DNA of 64,000 nt. Source: Prunus persica. Its lineage: Eukaryota; Streptophyta; Magnoliopsida; Rosales; Rosaceae. The notes beneath the pieces are model-generated. The model was not told where the DNA came from. It saw nothing but the letters and a program-made list of their open reading frames with translations, and ran no database searches. Positions within the stretch are counted from its first letter, which is position 1. Each line of letters starts with the position of its first letter. Location: NCBI RefSeq assembly GCF_000346465.2, contig NC_034010.1, forward strand, positions 29,986,787 to 30,050,786. The letters are read 5' to 3'. This document shows, one piece after another, positions 19,509-30,925 of this stretch. The position numbers and the translations under genes are program-made.

Positions 19509-20092
19509 CTGAAACCCCTTTCCTCTTATATATGTGATACCCAACCAGCAGGCAACTCCTACAGCCTGTTGCCCCCCATTTTCTGTGAAAATATCTTACC
19601 CTTACATACACACACACAATTCCCAAACCCATATCCATATCCCTCACTAATACTAATAGTTGTAATATAGGAAGGAAGAGGCGAGCACTCACTCACTCTC
19701 TCTCTCTCTCTCTCTCTCTCTCCCCATTTATGAATGTTTATGGTTGATGGTTTACAATGAGTTTTGGGTTGGGATGGGAGGAAGGATTGGGTTGCGAGTT
19801 TGGTACAAGGGAGGAGAAGCAATCGAGTTGTCTCTCTTTTCTTTTTTCTGCCCATATTTTTGTACATGGGAGGAGAAGCAAGGATTGGGTTGCGACAATG
19901 GAGGGTTGTGGATGAAGGAGAGGGTTGTGGATGAATTTCATCCTCACTTTTGACATAAAATTTAATAGAGTTTGACGGAAGGACTAATGCTGCAACACAA
20001 CATTCAATTGAGTGACCTCTGCAACTAACAATTGAGTTCAGTGACCAAATGCAACTACGGGTATAGTTGAGGGACCATTGCTGCAAATAACC
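19076..20092. mobile_element. ~1 kb non-autonomous element with long terminal inverted repeats (MULE/foldback type)
   Basis: The left end (19076 to about 19262) is an imperfect inverted copy of the right end (about 19908-20092). Both read inward as GGTTATT, then CAACTATAC or a variant, ACTGAACTCAATT, GGTCACTCAATTG, GTTGTGTTGCA, CCTTCCGTC, GTCAAAAGTGAGGATGA and ACAACCCTC. The inside has two CT microsatellites (19461-19504, 19695-19722), tandem CACAACCCTCCC-type repeats beside each TIR, and direct copies of a GGGAGGAGAAGCAA module. There is no transposase frame. Long TIRs, no coding capacity and this size fit a Mutator-like MITE or foldback element. Clean target-site duplications are not visible: the flanks are T/A-rich on both sides (TTATTATTA versus TTTATTTTTA). 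Confidence 0.8.
19461..19504 (+). repeat. (CT)n microsatellite inside the long-TIR element
   Basis: About 44 bp of uninterrupted CT repeats. A second shorter CT run is at 19695-19722. Confidence 0.95.
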
Positions 20093-21050
20093 TTTATTTT
20101 TAATACTTGAAATGTGTTTATGGGCATAACCATAGTTCCATATATACAAAACAAAAAGTTAATTATGATTATACATATGAACACTTGTCAAGTGTTAAGA
20201 AGAATAACGAGAATACACCTTGAGTTAAATAGAGGAAATGTAGTGTTTAGATAATAAATAATAACAATTCTTTACACGAAAATTAACAAATTTTAGTCGG
20301 TTTTATATAGAATGTGGTCCAAACTTAGTTTTATGTAAAATGGGCTCTAAACCGTTCCTTTTTGTTTTTTGTTTTCCTTTCAAATAATATATGTGCTTTA
20401 CTATTGAAGTTATATTAAAGATTGGACGTGTATATATATGTGAAGCTAGTTAGTTAGCACAATATGCCTACCATATGTATCCAAGTTTGAACCTCTTTCT
20501 ACGTATATGAGATAATTTAAAATACTTAAACTATGGTTTTGATATAAAAGAAAATTAATTACTTTAAATTTTATATAAGAAAATGCTATATATATTTTCA
20601 AAATTAAAATTTATTTTGGAAATTGAAACTCAATGAAAAAAGGACTTTGAAAATGAAGGGGCTTTTCTGACAAAATAAAAATAAAAATAAAATGAAGGTG
20701 CTTTTAAAATTTTGTTTATGTTTATGTTTTTGACGAGTCTTTTGAATAGAGTGTTGAATTAAAGTGAACGAGGGGCAGAAGTGGAAGTGGAAGTGGAAGA
20801 AAACGAATGATGACTGCCGACCTAATGAGCCTCTTTCGGATACGAGTCTCTCTCATTGCTTTGGACAAAAAAACAAGTAAAATCCATCAATCCCACGTAT
20901 ATTATGTTACCGTTAAAGGTCATGCTTGCCAAGCCCCACACACAAGCGTTCCTAAAATAAATAGGACCCATTGACCAATGAGAAGATGAGCTCAGGCAAT
21001 ACAAGGGTGGACCCTCTCACACTCTATCATTTCCACCTCGCTCGCCTCGC
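20093..21050. other. Intergenic region upstream of TOPLESS
   Basis: It is AT-rich spacer with no supported gene. From about 20760 the base composition rises toward the TOPLESS promoter. Confidence 0.5.
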
Positions 21051-22039
21051 CTAGGGTTTTCTTCTGTACAAGCGCTCTCTCAGACTAGTGTGGTTTAGTC
21101 GCTAGAGTCCAATCGGGAGTAAGGAAAATCAGGTAGAGAGAGAAATAGATAATGGAGAGAGAGGGATTACGTGTTCTATGTATAAACATAAATGGAAAAC
21201 AATAAAATAATAGTGGAAAGACTGAGAGAGAGAGGTGCCCCAGCAAAAGCACAAAACAGCACAAGCTTTGTCTTTGTCCTGGAGAGAGAAAAAAGTATAT
21301 AAAGATGTAAAAGAGAAAGAGACACATACAAAGTAAACATTTTAGAGAGAGAAAGTAAGGGTTGTTGCAGAGTTTAGCTGCAAAGCGCGCACACATAGAG
21401 AGAGAGGAAGAAGAGGAATAAAAGAGCTTCAGAAAGAAACCCTAACCCTAGAAAAATGTTTCATTTTGCTCCCCTCTGGTGACTCAGTAAGGCTCTGTTA
21501 TTTTCTCAACCTTGATTTACATGTCATGTGAAGGAAGAAAGATTCCACATATTGTCAAATCCAGCTCCAAAATCTGGTCTCTCTCTTTAATTTATGCTTC
21601 ACATGTCAACTTGTACTAAATGCTGGATCTTTATTGTAGAAGCTGAAATTTAAGGCTTATTTGGGGTTTATGTGAAGTGGGTTGCTTGAACAAGAGGTTT
21701 TCTCGTGTTGTTTTTATTTGGGTATTTGTGCCTTTTTTTGTGTGGGTTTTCTGCTATTTGGAAATTTGTCTGGGGATGAGGGGCATTGCTTGGGCAGACA
21801 AGAAGGTTAGATGATTGTGGGTTCTCTGCGTAACTTGGTGTTTTAAGGAGGTGCTTGTTGAATGGTTTGAAATAAAAATTCTTTGCACCAGAAGCGAGGT
21901 GAAGAAGAAATAGTTTCTGGGCGTTCAAATTTTCACTGTCTTTGTGGATCCGGAAAGTAGTTCGGGTAAAACCCAAATAAATTGCAGTTGATTTAAGCTT
22001 TCGATCTTTGCACTGGAGCGCTTAGGATTACCTGGGGCA
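21051..22039 (+). promoter_or_regulatory. TOPLESS promoter and 5' leader with probable intron
   Basis: Several GAGAGA clusters lie at 21135-21415, a telo-box AAACCCTAA is at 21437-21445 and a short upstream ORF is at 21456-21482. A GTAAGG donor at 21487 and a TTGCAG acceptor ending at 21987 would define a leader intron of about 500 bp, as is common in TOPLESS genes. The transcription start itself is not determinable. Confidence 0.55.
21456..21482 (+). other. Upstream ORF in the TOPLESS leader
   Basis: A complete eight-codon frame plus stop (MFHFAPLW) lies just before the probable leader-intron donor. If the transcript starts upstream of it, ribosomes would meet it before the main ATG at 22040. 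Regulatory effect is inference. Confidence 0.45.
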
Positions 22040-25000
22040 ATGTCTTCGTTAAGTAGGGAACTGGTATTCTTGATATTGCAGTTCTTAGACGAAGAGAAGT
22101 TCAAGGAAACAGTTCATAAGTAAGTTTGTTTTGCCTACACTGTTTTGTTCTGTCTCATTTTCTGTTTGCTTTGCTGAGGAAACTGCGGGGAAGAGAAGAT
22201 TGTAAACATTTATGCCTATCTTTGGTTCTTTTTGTATTTTCTGTTTGAAATTGCCAATACCAAGCTTGCAAAACAAAACCGCCTTTCTAAACCAGCCTTT
22301 GATTTTGCTGACTGGTGGCACTATATTGGTTACCTTTGTCTTTTTCTTCCCTGCATTCCTCAGCAGAAAATTGGAGCAAGATAAATTGGGCTTAAATGTA
22401 TTTTTATTGCTGTGGCTTTGTGTGTGATGTGCTTCTTCTGGACCGTTAGGCTTGAGCAAGAGTCTGGATTTTTCTTCAATATGAAACATTTTGAGGATCA
22501 AGTTCAGGCTGGAGAGTGGGATGAAGTTGAGCGCTATTTGTGTGGCTTCACTAAAGTGGAAGACAACCGATATTCAATGAAGATTTTTTTTGAAATTAGG
22601 AAGCAGAAGTATTTGGAAGCTCTTGACAGGTGAGGTTCAAAACTAATGCTTTCGACATTCATGAACATGCGGAAGCTGATGCAGAAAGCTGATTTTGTCA
22701 TCCATTGACTGTACCAAATTTTCCATACGAAATTGATGCTAGAAAGGCACTTAAAATGGTTATGGTTTTCTAGGCTGTTTTATCAAAATAAAGAAAGGAA
22801 GCTGAGCCGAACATTGTAGAATTTGATCTCAATATGCCTTTATTCAGCAGTTTGATAGTTTAATTTGATTTTGTGTTTCCTTCTATCAGGCAGGATAGGG
22901 CGAAGGCTGTTGAGATTCTTGTGAAGGACCTTAAGGTTTTTGCATCATTTAATGAGGAACTTTTCAAGGAGATCACCCAGTTGCTAACTCTTGATAACTT
23001 TAGGTACTGCTTGTTTTCTTCTGTTGCTTCTTTATTAATATGGAGGTATGCTTGGAATTGGCCCTCATATATTCTTTCTATTTGTATCAAATCATCAGGC
23101 AAAACGAGCAGCTTTCCAAGTATGGAGACACAAAATCGGCTCGGAATATTATGCTTATAGAACTTAAAAAGCTCATTGAGGCGAACCCATTATTTCGCGA
23201 TAAGCTTGCGTTTCCAGCCTTCAAAAGCTCACGTCTACGGACGTTAATAAATCAGAGGTAATTCTCGCTACTTATCTTTACTTCTTTTGTTCTAGTTTGT
23301 GGTCAACCAGCGATAACCTTTTTTTACACAGGGTTCTGGTTAGCTACTGGATGCCTGGTAATCCTGTTGCGAGTTTGCCTCTTTTGGATTTTAGGATACG
23401 TTTGCAATAGCTTATTAATCAATAATTGATTCATTTGTTTGATACATGACATTTTGCCACCGTTGGATGTCCCATAATTCCTTCTTGTATGCTTATTAAT
23501 AAGAGAACTGATCCTGATGTTTTTACTTCTTTCTGGTATTGAATTTTCTTCTGACTAGAGTCGCTCTTTTGAAGCTTATTTCCCTATTTGAATTTTCAGT
23601 CTCAATTGGCAGCACCAGCTTTGCAAGAATCCCCGTCCAAACCCTGATATTAAAACACTATTTATGGATCATTCTTGCACTCCAACTGCTAATGGATCTC
23701 GTCCTCCTCCGACAAACAGTCCCCTTGTAGGACCAATTCCAAAGGCTGGCGCATTTCCTCCTATTGGTGCCCATGGCGTGAGTTGCACCTCCTATTCATC
23801 TGCATAACAGAGATTTGCAACAATTTCTAACAATACTTGGATTGATTCTTTATCATTCTGCAGCCATTCCAACCTGTTGTCTCCCCATCTCCTGGTTGGA
23901 TGTCTAGCACTAATCCTTCATTGCCTCACCCTGCTGTGGCAGCAGCTCCTCCTGGTCTCGTGCAGCCTTCTAGTGCAGGTGAGCATGCTCATATTTGATT
24001 CTAAATGCTTTAGCTCTCTGTTGGTTCCCTAGAGCTTTTTAATATCTTAAATAAGATGTTTCTCCATTATGTTTGCTTTATACAGCTGCTTTCTTGAAGC
24101 ACCCAAGGACTCCTACAGGTGTTACAGGGATGGATTATCAATCAGCTGATTCGGAGCACTTGATGAAGCGTATTCGCACTGGCCAAGCTGATGAGGTATG
24201 AAGAGCAACAATTTATTTGTCAAGCTCCTTTACCATGTTTGTCACTTGTAATAAGTGCTAAGATCTCCCTCCACTGTTCAAGTAAAAACAATGACAAAAA
24301 TACGCATCCTCACCATGGTCTTGCAGGTGTCATTTTCTGGTGTGATGCATAATTCCAATGTCTACTCGCAAGATGACCTTCCTAAGGCTGTTGTTCGTAC
24401 CCTTAGTCAAGGATCTAATGTAATGAGCATGGACTTTCATCCACAACAACAAACTATTCTTCTAGGTTTGTACTTGAAGATAATTTGGTCTTTAAATATT
24501 TTTTTGGTTCATTTTTCTGAAGTTTCCGGTTATTTGGTTTGTAGTTGGGACAAATGTTGGTGACATCAGTCTTTGGGAAGTAGGGTCCCGGGAAAGGCTG
24601 GTACATAAACCTTTCAAGGTTTGGGATATGCAAACTGCCTCAACGCCATTGCAGGTATTGTATGCTATGACTTCATAGGAGTTATTCTTAGTTTCCTGTT
24701 GTCTATCTATATAGTCAGTAATGGGCTACATGATGCCGTTGGCCCTATCATAAACTCGTAACCCCTGTTCAAGGAAGGTCATAATGTCAAGTATTATGTT
24801 ATTTTCACCAAGACCAGGGTAGTTTACACCTTCATACCAAATTTTGGTACAATTTAGTATCATGATCTAGAAGAGTAACTGATTGTACTTTAAAACCAAT
24901 CCTGATTCAGACAGCTTTGGTGAATGATGCTGCAATATCAGTGAATCGTTGTGTTTGGGGGCCAGATGGACTTATGCTTGGTATGTACCCTCCTGACTGA

Positions 25001-28000
25001 ATGAGACAAACGATTAGTATATTTTTGCTTTTACATTTTTATGACCTGCCTGCCTTTTACATTGCCCAGGTGTTGCATTTTCGAAGCACATTGTTCAGAT
25101 ATATACTTACAATCCAACTGGAGAACTGAGACAACATTTTGAGGTAAGCTTGTGCTTCGTATAACTTTCTCCCTGTGAAATTACTAGGTACTGGTTATTG
25201 ACTATCTGTCTCATTTTTTAGATTGATGCTCATGTTGGTGGGGTTAATGACATTGCATTCGCTCATCCCAACAAGCAATTGTGTATTGTTACGTGTGGAG
25301 ATGATAAAGTGATTAAGGTATTAGCTGTAAGAATTGATGTGGGTTTATACTTGGAAGAGATTCGGGCACCCTGATTGTAAATTTCTCTGCAACAGGTGTG
25401 GGATGCTGCAGGTGGACGCCGACAATATACATTTGAAGGCCATGAAGCTCCTGTGTATTCAGTTTGCCCTCATTACAAAGAAAATATTCAGGTATATATT
25501 CTCTAGAAACTTATCAGCGGCTTTCCTCTAATTTATCTTTTTAATATGCTGACTTGTAATTGGAGTCTGACATTCATCCACACAACAATTGAAGCTGGGA
25601 AAAATCAGATAAGCACCCATCCTTCTGATCAATGCCTCTTTTCCTTGTATCAGTTCATTTTTTCAACTGCTATTGATGGGAAGATTAAAGCTTGGCTATA
25701 CGATTGCTTGGGATCAAGGGTGGACTATGATGCTCCTGGACTTTGGTGCACCATGATGTCATATAGTGCAGATGGAACCAGGTAAATCTTGTTCAGATAA
25801 TGGAGAAGTACTCCATTATACCTTTTGTCTAATGCTGGTTATAATCTGATATTGAATTATTTGACTAATATATCACTGTAAGGAAGATTTTTCATTACGT
25901 ATGAAGCAGCTTTTATCTGACGAAGTATAACATTAAACCTTTTATCCTGTTCCTTTCTGGAAATTTTCCCTTAAAACTTTTTAGCTTGTAAGCCATTAAT
26001 TTTCTTTCTAAAATACATACGTATGCATAGTGAGGATACATGTTGTATATGCAGGCTCTTCTCATGCGGAACAAGTAAAGAAGGTGAATCCCATCTGGTG
26101 GAGTGGAATGAGAGTGAAGGGGCTATCAAACGGACATATTCTGGATTTAGGAAGCGCTCTTTAGACGTTGTCCAGTTTGACACAACAAGGAACCGATTCT
26201 TAGCTGCTGGTGATGAATTTCAAATTAAGTTCTGGGATATGGATAATACCAATGTGTTGACAGCAGTTGATGCAGATGGCGGTTTGCCTGTCAGTAGTGC
26301 TCTCCTTTACATTATTTCTATACCATTGAAGAGTGCAGAAGTCAGACTAGTTTGCCCCTTTTATTTTTGCAGGCTAGTCCTAGACTGAGATTCAACAAAG
26401 AAGGGTCACTGTTGGCTGTAACAACGAATGACAGTGGTATTAAGATCTTAGCAAATAATGATGGTTTGCGCTTGATTAGAATGTTGGAGGGAAGGGCTAT
26501 GGAGAAAAATCGAGGCACTTCTGAGCCCATCAACTCTAAGGTAGTTTTTGTTCTGTGGTCCTTAAGTCAATATTTGGTAAATGTTTGATGGCATCATTCT
26601 TGTAATCAATATGAAGCTTGCTGTATTTGATAACTTATGCTGGCATAATTCTTCATTGTTTATATTTTTATTTGCCAGTGAGGTTCTCATGTCAAGTTTT
26701 GTTGCTTAATTTTCTCCTAGCAGCCTCTGATTGTTAATGCACTAGGCCCCATTGTGAATGTTCCTAATGCTGTTCCTCCAGCCCTGGAACGTCCTGATAG
26801 AATCCAACCAGCTGTGTCTATCAGTAATCTGGTAAGTTTAAGAAGCATGAAATTGTTAATGCTCTCTGTTTTTGTTGGTTTATATTGGTTTTCTTTACTG
26901 CAGGGTACTATGGAGAACAGCAGGCTCGTTGATGTTAAACCTCGGATTTCCGAGGATATAGACAAGATTAAGAGCTGGAAAATTTCTGATATTGCGGATC
27001 CCTCACAAATGAAAGCTCTGCGATTGCCTGACTCTACAACTGCTGGAAAGGTGTAGAGGACTATTCCTAATTAACACCTATAATCATAAAATATGAGACA
27101 GAAGTCCCGAACTTTATGGTTTAGTTTTTTCTTTTATATCAAAATAAACCAGATTTTTTTAAAGATATATTTTATTCAGTTAGAGAAACATAAGTATGTT
27201 GATTTTGCCTCTAAAACTGGTGCAAATTAATCAACAAATATGTATGTGCTATAGTGGACTAGATCATTTACTCCTTACATTACAGACTCCACAATATCAT
27301 AATTGAAGAAATTATTTGCTAATTGCAGATTGTGAGACTAATGTACACAAACAATGGCCTGGCTCTGTTAGCCCTCACCTCCAATGCCGTTCACAAGCTT
27401 TGGAAATGGCAGCGTAATGAAAGGAATCCATCAGGGAAGGTCTGGCTTCTGTCTTTCCTCAAGTGAATCTCTCCCTGTTTAAATTTGGTGTTTCTTATAG
27501 ATTTCTACCTTGTGGTTTTGTTTTGTTTTCAGGCTACTGCATATGTTACACCACAGTTGTGGCAGCCTCCCAATGGAACTCTCATGACTAATGATGTGAA
27601 TGACAATAAACCAGCTGAGGAATCTACTGCGTGTATTGCTTTATCCAAAAATGATTCTTATGTCATGTCTGCATCTGGTGGGAAAGTCTCTCTGTTCAAC
27701 ATGATGACGTTTAAGGTATGTCATTGCTGTCTCTTTTAGAACCATCTAGAAAGTTCTATAGCACATTTTTGTACATCATCTTTTGTCATATATACTCGAG
27801 CAATCTCCTTTAATGATCTTGCTGACCGAATCCACCTCGTACTTTGCAGGTCATGACAACATTTGTTTCTCCCCCTCCCGCAGCCACTTTTTTGGCATTT
27901 CATCCTCAAGACAATAATATAATTGCTATTGGCATGGAGGATTCTACTATTTTAATATATAATGTTAGGGTTGATGAGGTAAAGCATGTCTCTTAGTTTT

Positions 28001-29466
28001 ATCTGTATTTGTTGCTTGATGTCTTTTGAGGTTTTGCCTGTTTGTCTGGTTATCTGATAAACTAAACCTTGGATGAGATTGGCAGGTTAAAACCAAACTG
28101 AAGGGTCATCAGAATCGGATTACAGGCCTTGCATTTTCTCAAAGTCTTAATGTACTGGTTTCTTCAGGTGCTGATACCCAGGTTAGTGATTTTATAACAA
28201 GTATAGCAATTCTTTCCTATCCTCAAGAGGAACGTTAAGCTGCTGCTCATTGTATTTGTTTTCTTGTACAACTAGGTGGGTTTTTTGGGTGTGGATTCTC
28301 CTTTTTGCTTTATTTTGTTGGGGAAGGTGGATGTAATGCCTTAATTTAAAGGGGATAATAATATGAATGGAGGTGTTTCACACACTTAAAGCTAAAGCAT
28401 TGCTTTCCTATGACCGAGTACAAATTTTTTTGGATCATTATGAAGAGCCACTGCTTTAATTGAAAGACACTAGGCAATGCTATTCCTCTTATCTAATTGC
28501 ATGACATTTTTATTTACGTCGGTGACTTGGATTGCAGTTATGCGTGTGGAGCATTGATGGATGGGAGAAAAAGAAAACAAGGTTTATACAAGCACCAGCT
28601 GGTCGCCAATCCCCGTTGGTTGGAGAAACAAAAGTTCAGTTTCATAATGATCACACACACCTGTTGGTTGCTCATGAAAGCCAACTTGCTGTGTATGATT
28701 GCAAGCTTGATTGTTTGCGCTCAGTAAGTTCTTAACCTGGCAGTCCTTGTCTCAGAAAAATGTTGAACTAACATAAAAGTTATCTGTCTAGAAATGTTTG
28801 ATCTATAAGACTTGTATAAAATTAAATTTAAGTTTCTTATTTAGACATTTGCATCTATCGTAAAACTGAATTAATTATCTTTATTCTAATTTGACGATTT
28901 TTCTTTTTTCTTCCTATCTTCTTTTTTTCGCATCTACGATGGCAGTGGTCTCCAAAAGATGCACTTGCCGCTCCCATCTCAAGTGCAATATATTCATGCG
29001 ATGGTCTATTGGTTTATGCTACCTTTTGTGACGGTGCTGTTGGAGTTTTTGATGCTGATACCTTAAGACTCAGATGTCGAGTAGCACCTACTGCGTATAT
29101 ACCATCATTTTCTCTCAGGTGGGTGGAAAAGTATTTTGCTGTTTATTGAACGGGAACTTTTTTTTTCTTTCTAATCTTCTGCTTTTTTCTTTTGGGCTTA
29201 TCTATAAAGACTTGTAGCCTCATTTGACATTTGCAAACTGATGTAAAATGTTGTGCAGCGGCAACCCCACCTATCCTTTGGTTATAGCAGCTCATCCGTC
29301 TGAGCCTAACCAGATTGCAGTCGGCATGACTGATGGCTCAGTGCATGTAGTTGAACCGTCTGATGTAGAGCTGAAGTGGGGCGGGGCACCGTCTCAAGAT
29401 AATGGCCCTTCCAATTCGTCAAATCCTTCGCCTAGTGGTCAAGCATCAGAACTTCCTTCCAGGTGA
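22040..29466 (+). CDS. TPL: TOPLESS/TOPLESS-related transcriptional co-repressor
   Basis: Exons: 22040-22119, 22450-22629, 22890-23003, 23099-23257, 23600-23777, 23864-23978, 24086-24195, 24327-24465, 24545-24654, 24911-24980, 25070-25143, 25222-25317, 25396-25491, 25654-25781, 26055-26289, 26373-26540, 26724-26831, 26904-27050, 27329-27439, 27533-27715, 27850-27978, 28086-28181, 28538-28723, 28946-29118, 29259-29466; 1130 aa. The N-terminus MSSLSRELVFLILQFLDEEK is the LisH helix, followed by CTLH and CRA parts (to about 210) that form the groove for EAR-motif repressors. A Pro-rich linker (about 210-340) precedes two seven-bladed WD40 propellers. The protein recruits histone deacetylases in auxin, jasmonate, strigolactone and meristem signalling. 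TVHKLEQESGFFFNMK favours the TPL/TPR1 clade over TPR2/TPR3, but the propeller part is diverged, so the exact paralogue is uncertain. Exon 17 has a NAGNAG acceptor. Confidence 0.94.
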
Positions 29467-30067
29467 TGGTGGCACTGCCGTGGATGAATGTCTCTTTAAG
29501 AAGAGTAGACAGACAGAAAGACAGACAGACACGAGGGTTCAGTTTCACGAATTTTAGCTAGTAGTACGACCACCTTTTCCAATTGTAATTTTTGTGTGTG
29601 TTTCTCTGAGCCATTGCTTTGGATTATGGCTGTTTATTCTCTATGTACATCCTTTTGTCTTTGTTTTGCGAAATGAAGTTGTAGGGAGTATGAATCTGTA
29701 TATTATTGTTGTTGTCGTCAGAACGTGTTGGAAGACACCATGAAAGGCCAATTTGCCTTCCGGCAGTATCTTAGGTGGTTTTATTTATTTATTTATTTCT
29801 CTTTCTTTAATACGTAAATTATATACATATTTAAGTTGATGGTCTTTGGAATGTGATTTATGACTTCGTAGTCTCCTCCTTCCTGCTCCTTTGTGATGTC
29901 AATGGCCTATAATAAACTGGTGGTCCATCTATAATAATAATATTTATATATTACAAGAGAGGAGTTTAACCCACCCAATAAGTAAAAGAAAATAGCGAGG
30001 AGGCTGTAGCCCAAGCGATTAAGAGCAGTTAATTCATGCATTCGACAACTAAGAGTAAGAGCAGGCA

Positions 30068-30101
30068 GTGTTGTGTGTTGTGTGTTGTGTGTCGTGTGTC
30101 G
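30068..30101 (+). repeat. Tandem GTGTTGT / GTGTCGT 7-mers
   Basis: Three GTGTTGT units are followed by one GTGTCGT and a partial GTGTCG. Confidence 0.9.
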
Positions 30102-30355
30102 ACAACTAAAAAGAGACGGCCCAATTGCTTTTACCTACAAGGCTACAACTCTTCGTCACGTGGCAACATAAAATTGGAGGACACATGATTATAAGACGTT
30201 TTAGCTGCTCTTCTCTGAGCTCTCGCACCCAAAGAAGCTAATTAAGACGACGTTCTGCACGTTTGGCCATTTTTGTTGCGAAGAAGACTCGCAGTCGCAG
30301 GCACCCTCTCTCACTTCTACTCCCACCACTTTGTCTTCTTTTTATTATTATTATT

Positions 30356-30406
<51 letters not shown>
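30356..30406 (+). repeat. (CT)n microsatellite in the PP4R2 leader
   Basis: About 50 bp of CT repeats with one TTCT interruption, in the probable 5' leader of the PP4R2 gene. Confidence 0.95.
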
Positions 30407-30409
<3 letters not shown>

Positions 30410-30925
30410 AAACACAGATTCGAATCGATTCCTTGGGCTCTCAAGAAACCCAAAGCTTGGTAACGTCTCCATATCTCTTTCTCAACCTCACCTTTTCTGT
30501 TTGGTTGCCGGGAAAACGCCCGGCCATGATTATATAAACGAAATAGACGAAACTAGTTTCCAAAATTTCCTATCTTCTTTTCATTTCTTTTGGGTCCCCC
30601 ACAAACTTCAAGATTTATGCCAGTTAGGGTTTTCTTGCTTGATTTTCCCGGTAACCGAACGGAGTGGAAGAACACAAAATTTTCAATTTTTTTTTTTGCC
30701 GTAGGTCGTTTACTTGTTTTTAGGGGGGAAAAAAATAATGAAAGTGAAATCAGTAGGCCGCAGCTATTAGGTCTGGCTAATGGAATCCTAAACTTTATTA
30801 ATTTGAGAAATTTAATTGAGTATTATTTTTCAGCAGTCAAATTGGTTCTGAGTTGTGCACTCAATATAATTGTTGATCTTACATTTATGTCTCGTTTATC
30901 ATCAGAACTAGGCTAAGGGATCTGA

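Larger units (their letters stand above)
29467..30925. other. TOPLESS 3' UTR, spacer and PP4R2 promoter/leader
   Basis: The left part is the TOPLESS 3' UTR. A 7-bp tandem repeat (30068-30101) and a (CT)n array (30356-30406) follow. Upstream of the PP4R2 start a possible leader intron runs from a GTAACG donor at 30460 to an ATCAG acceptor at 30905. No separate gene is supported, although open frames cross the CT array. Confidence 0.5.

Noticed and set aside
19243..20149. Several open frames of 100-200 codons within the long-TIR element
   Set aside because: They run through CT/GA dinucleotide arrays and tandem repeats on both strands and resemble no transposase.
30263..30704. Open frames of 66-143 codons across the CT array before PP4R2
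   Set aside because: Their length comes from the microsatellite (Ser-Leu repeats); the region is best read as the PP4R2 leader.
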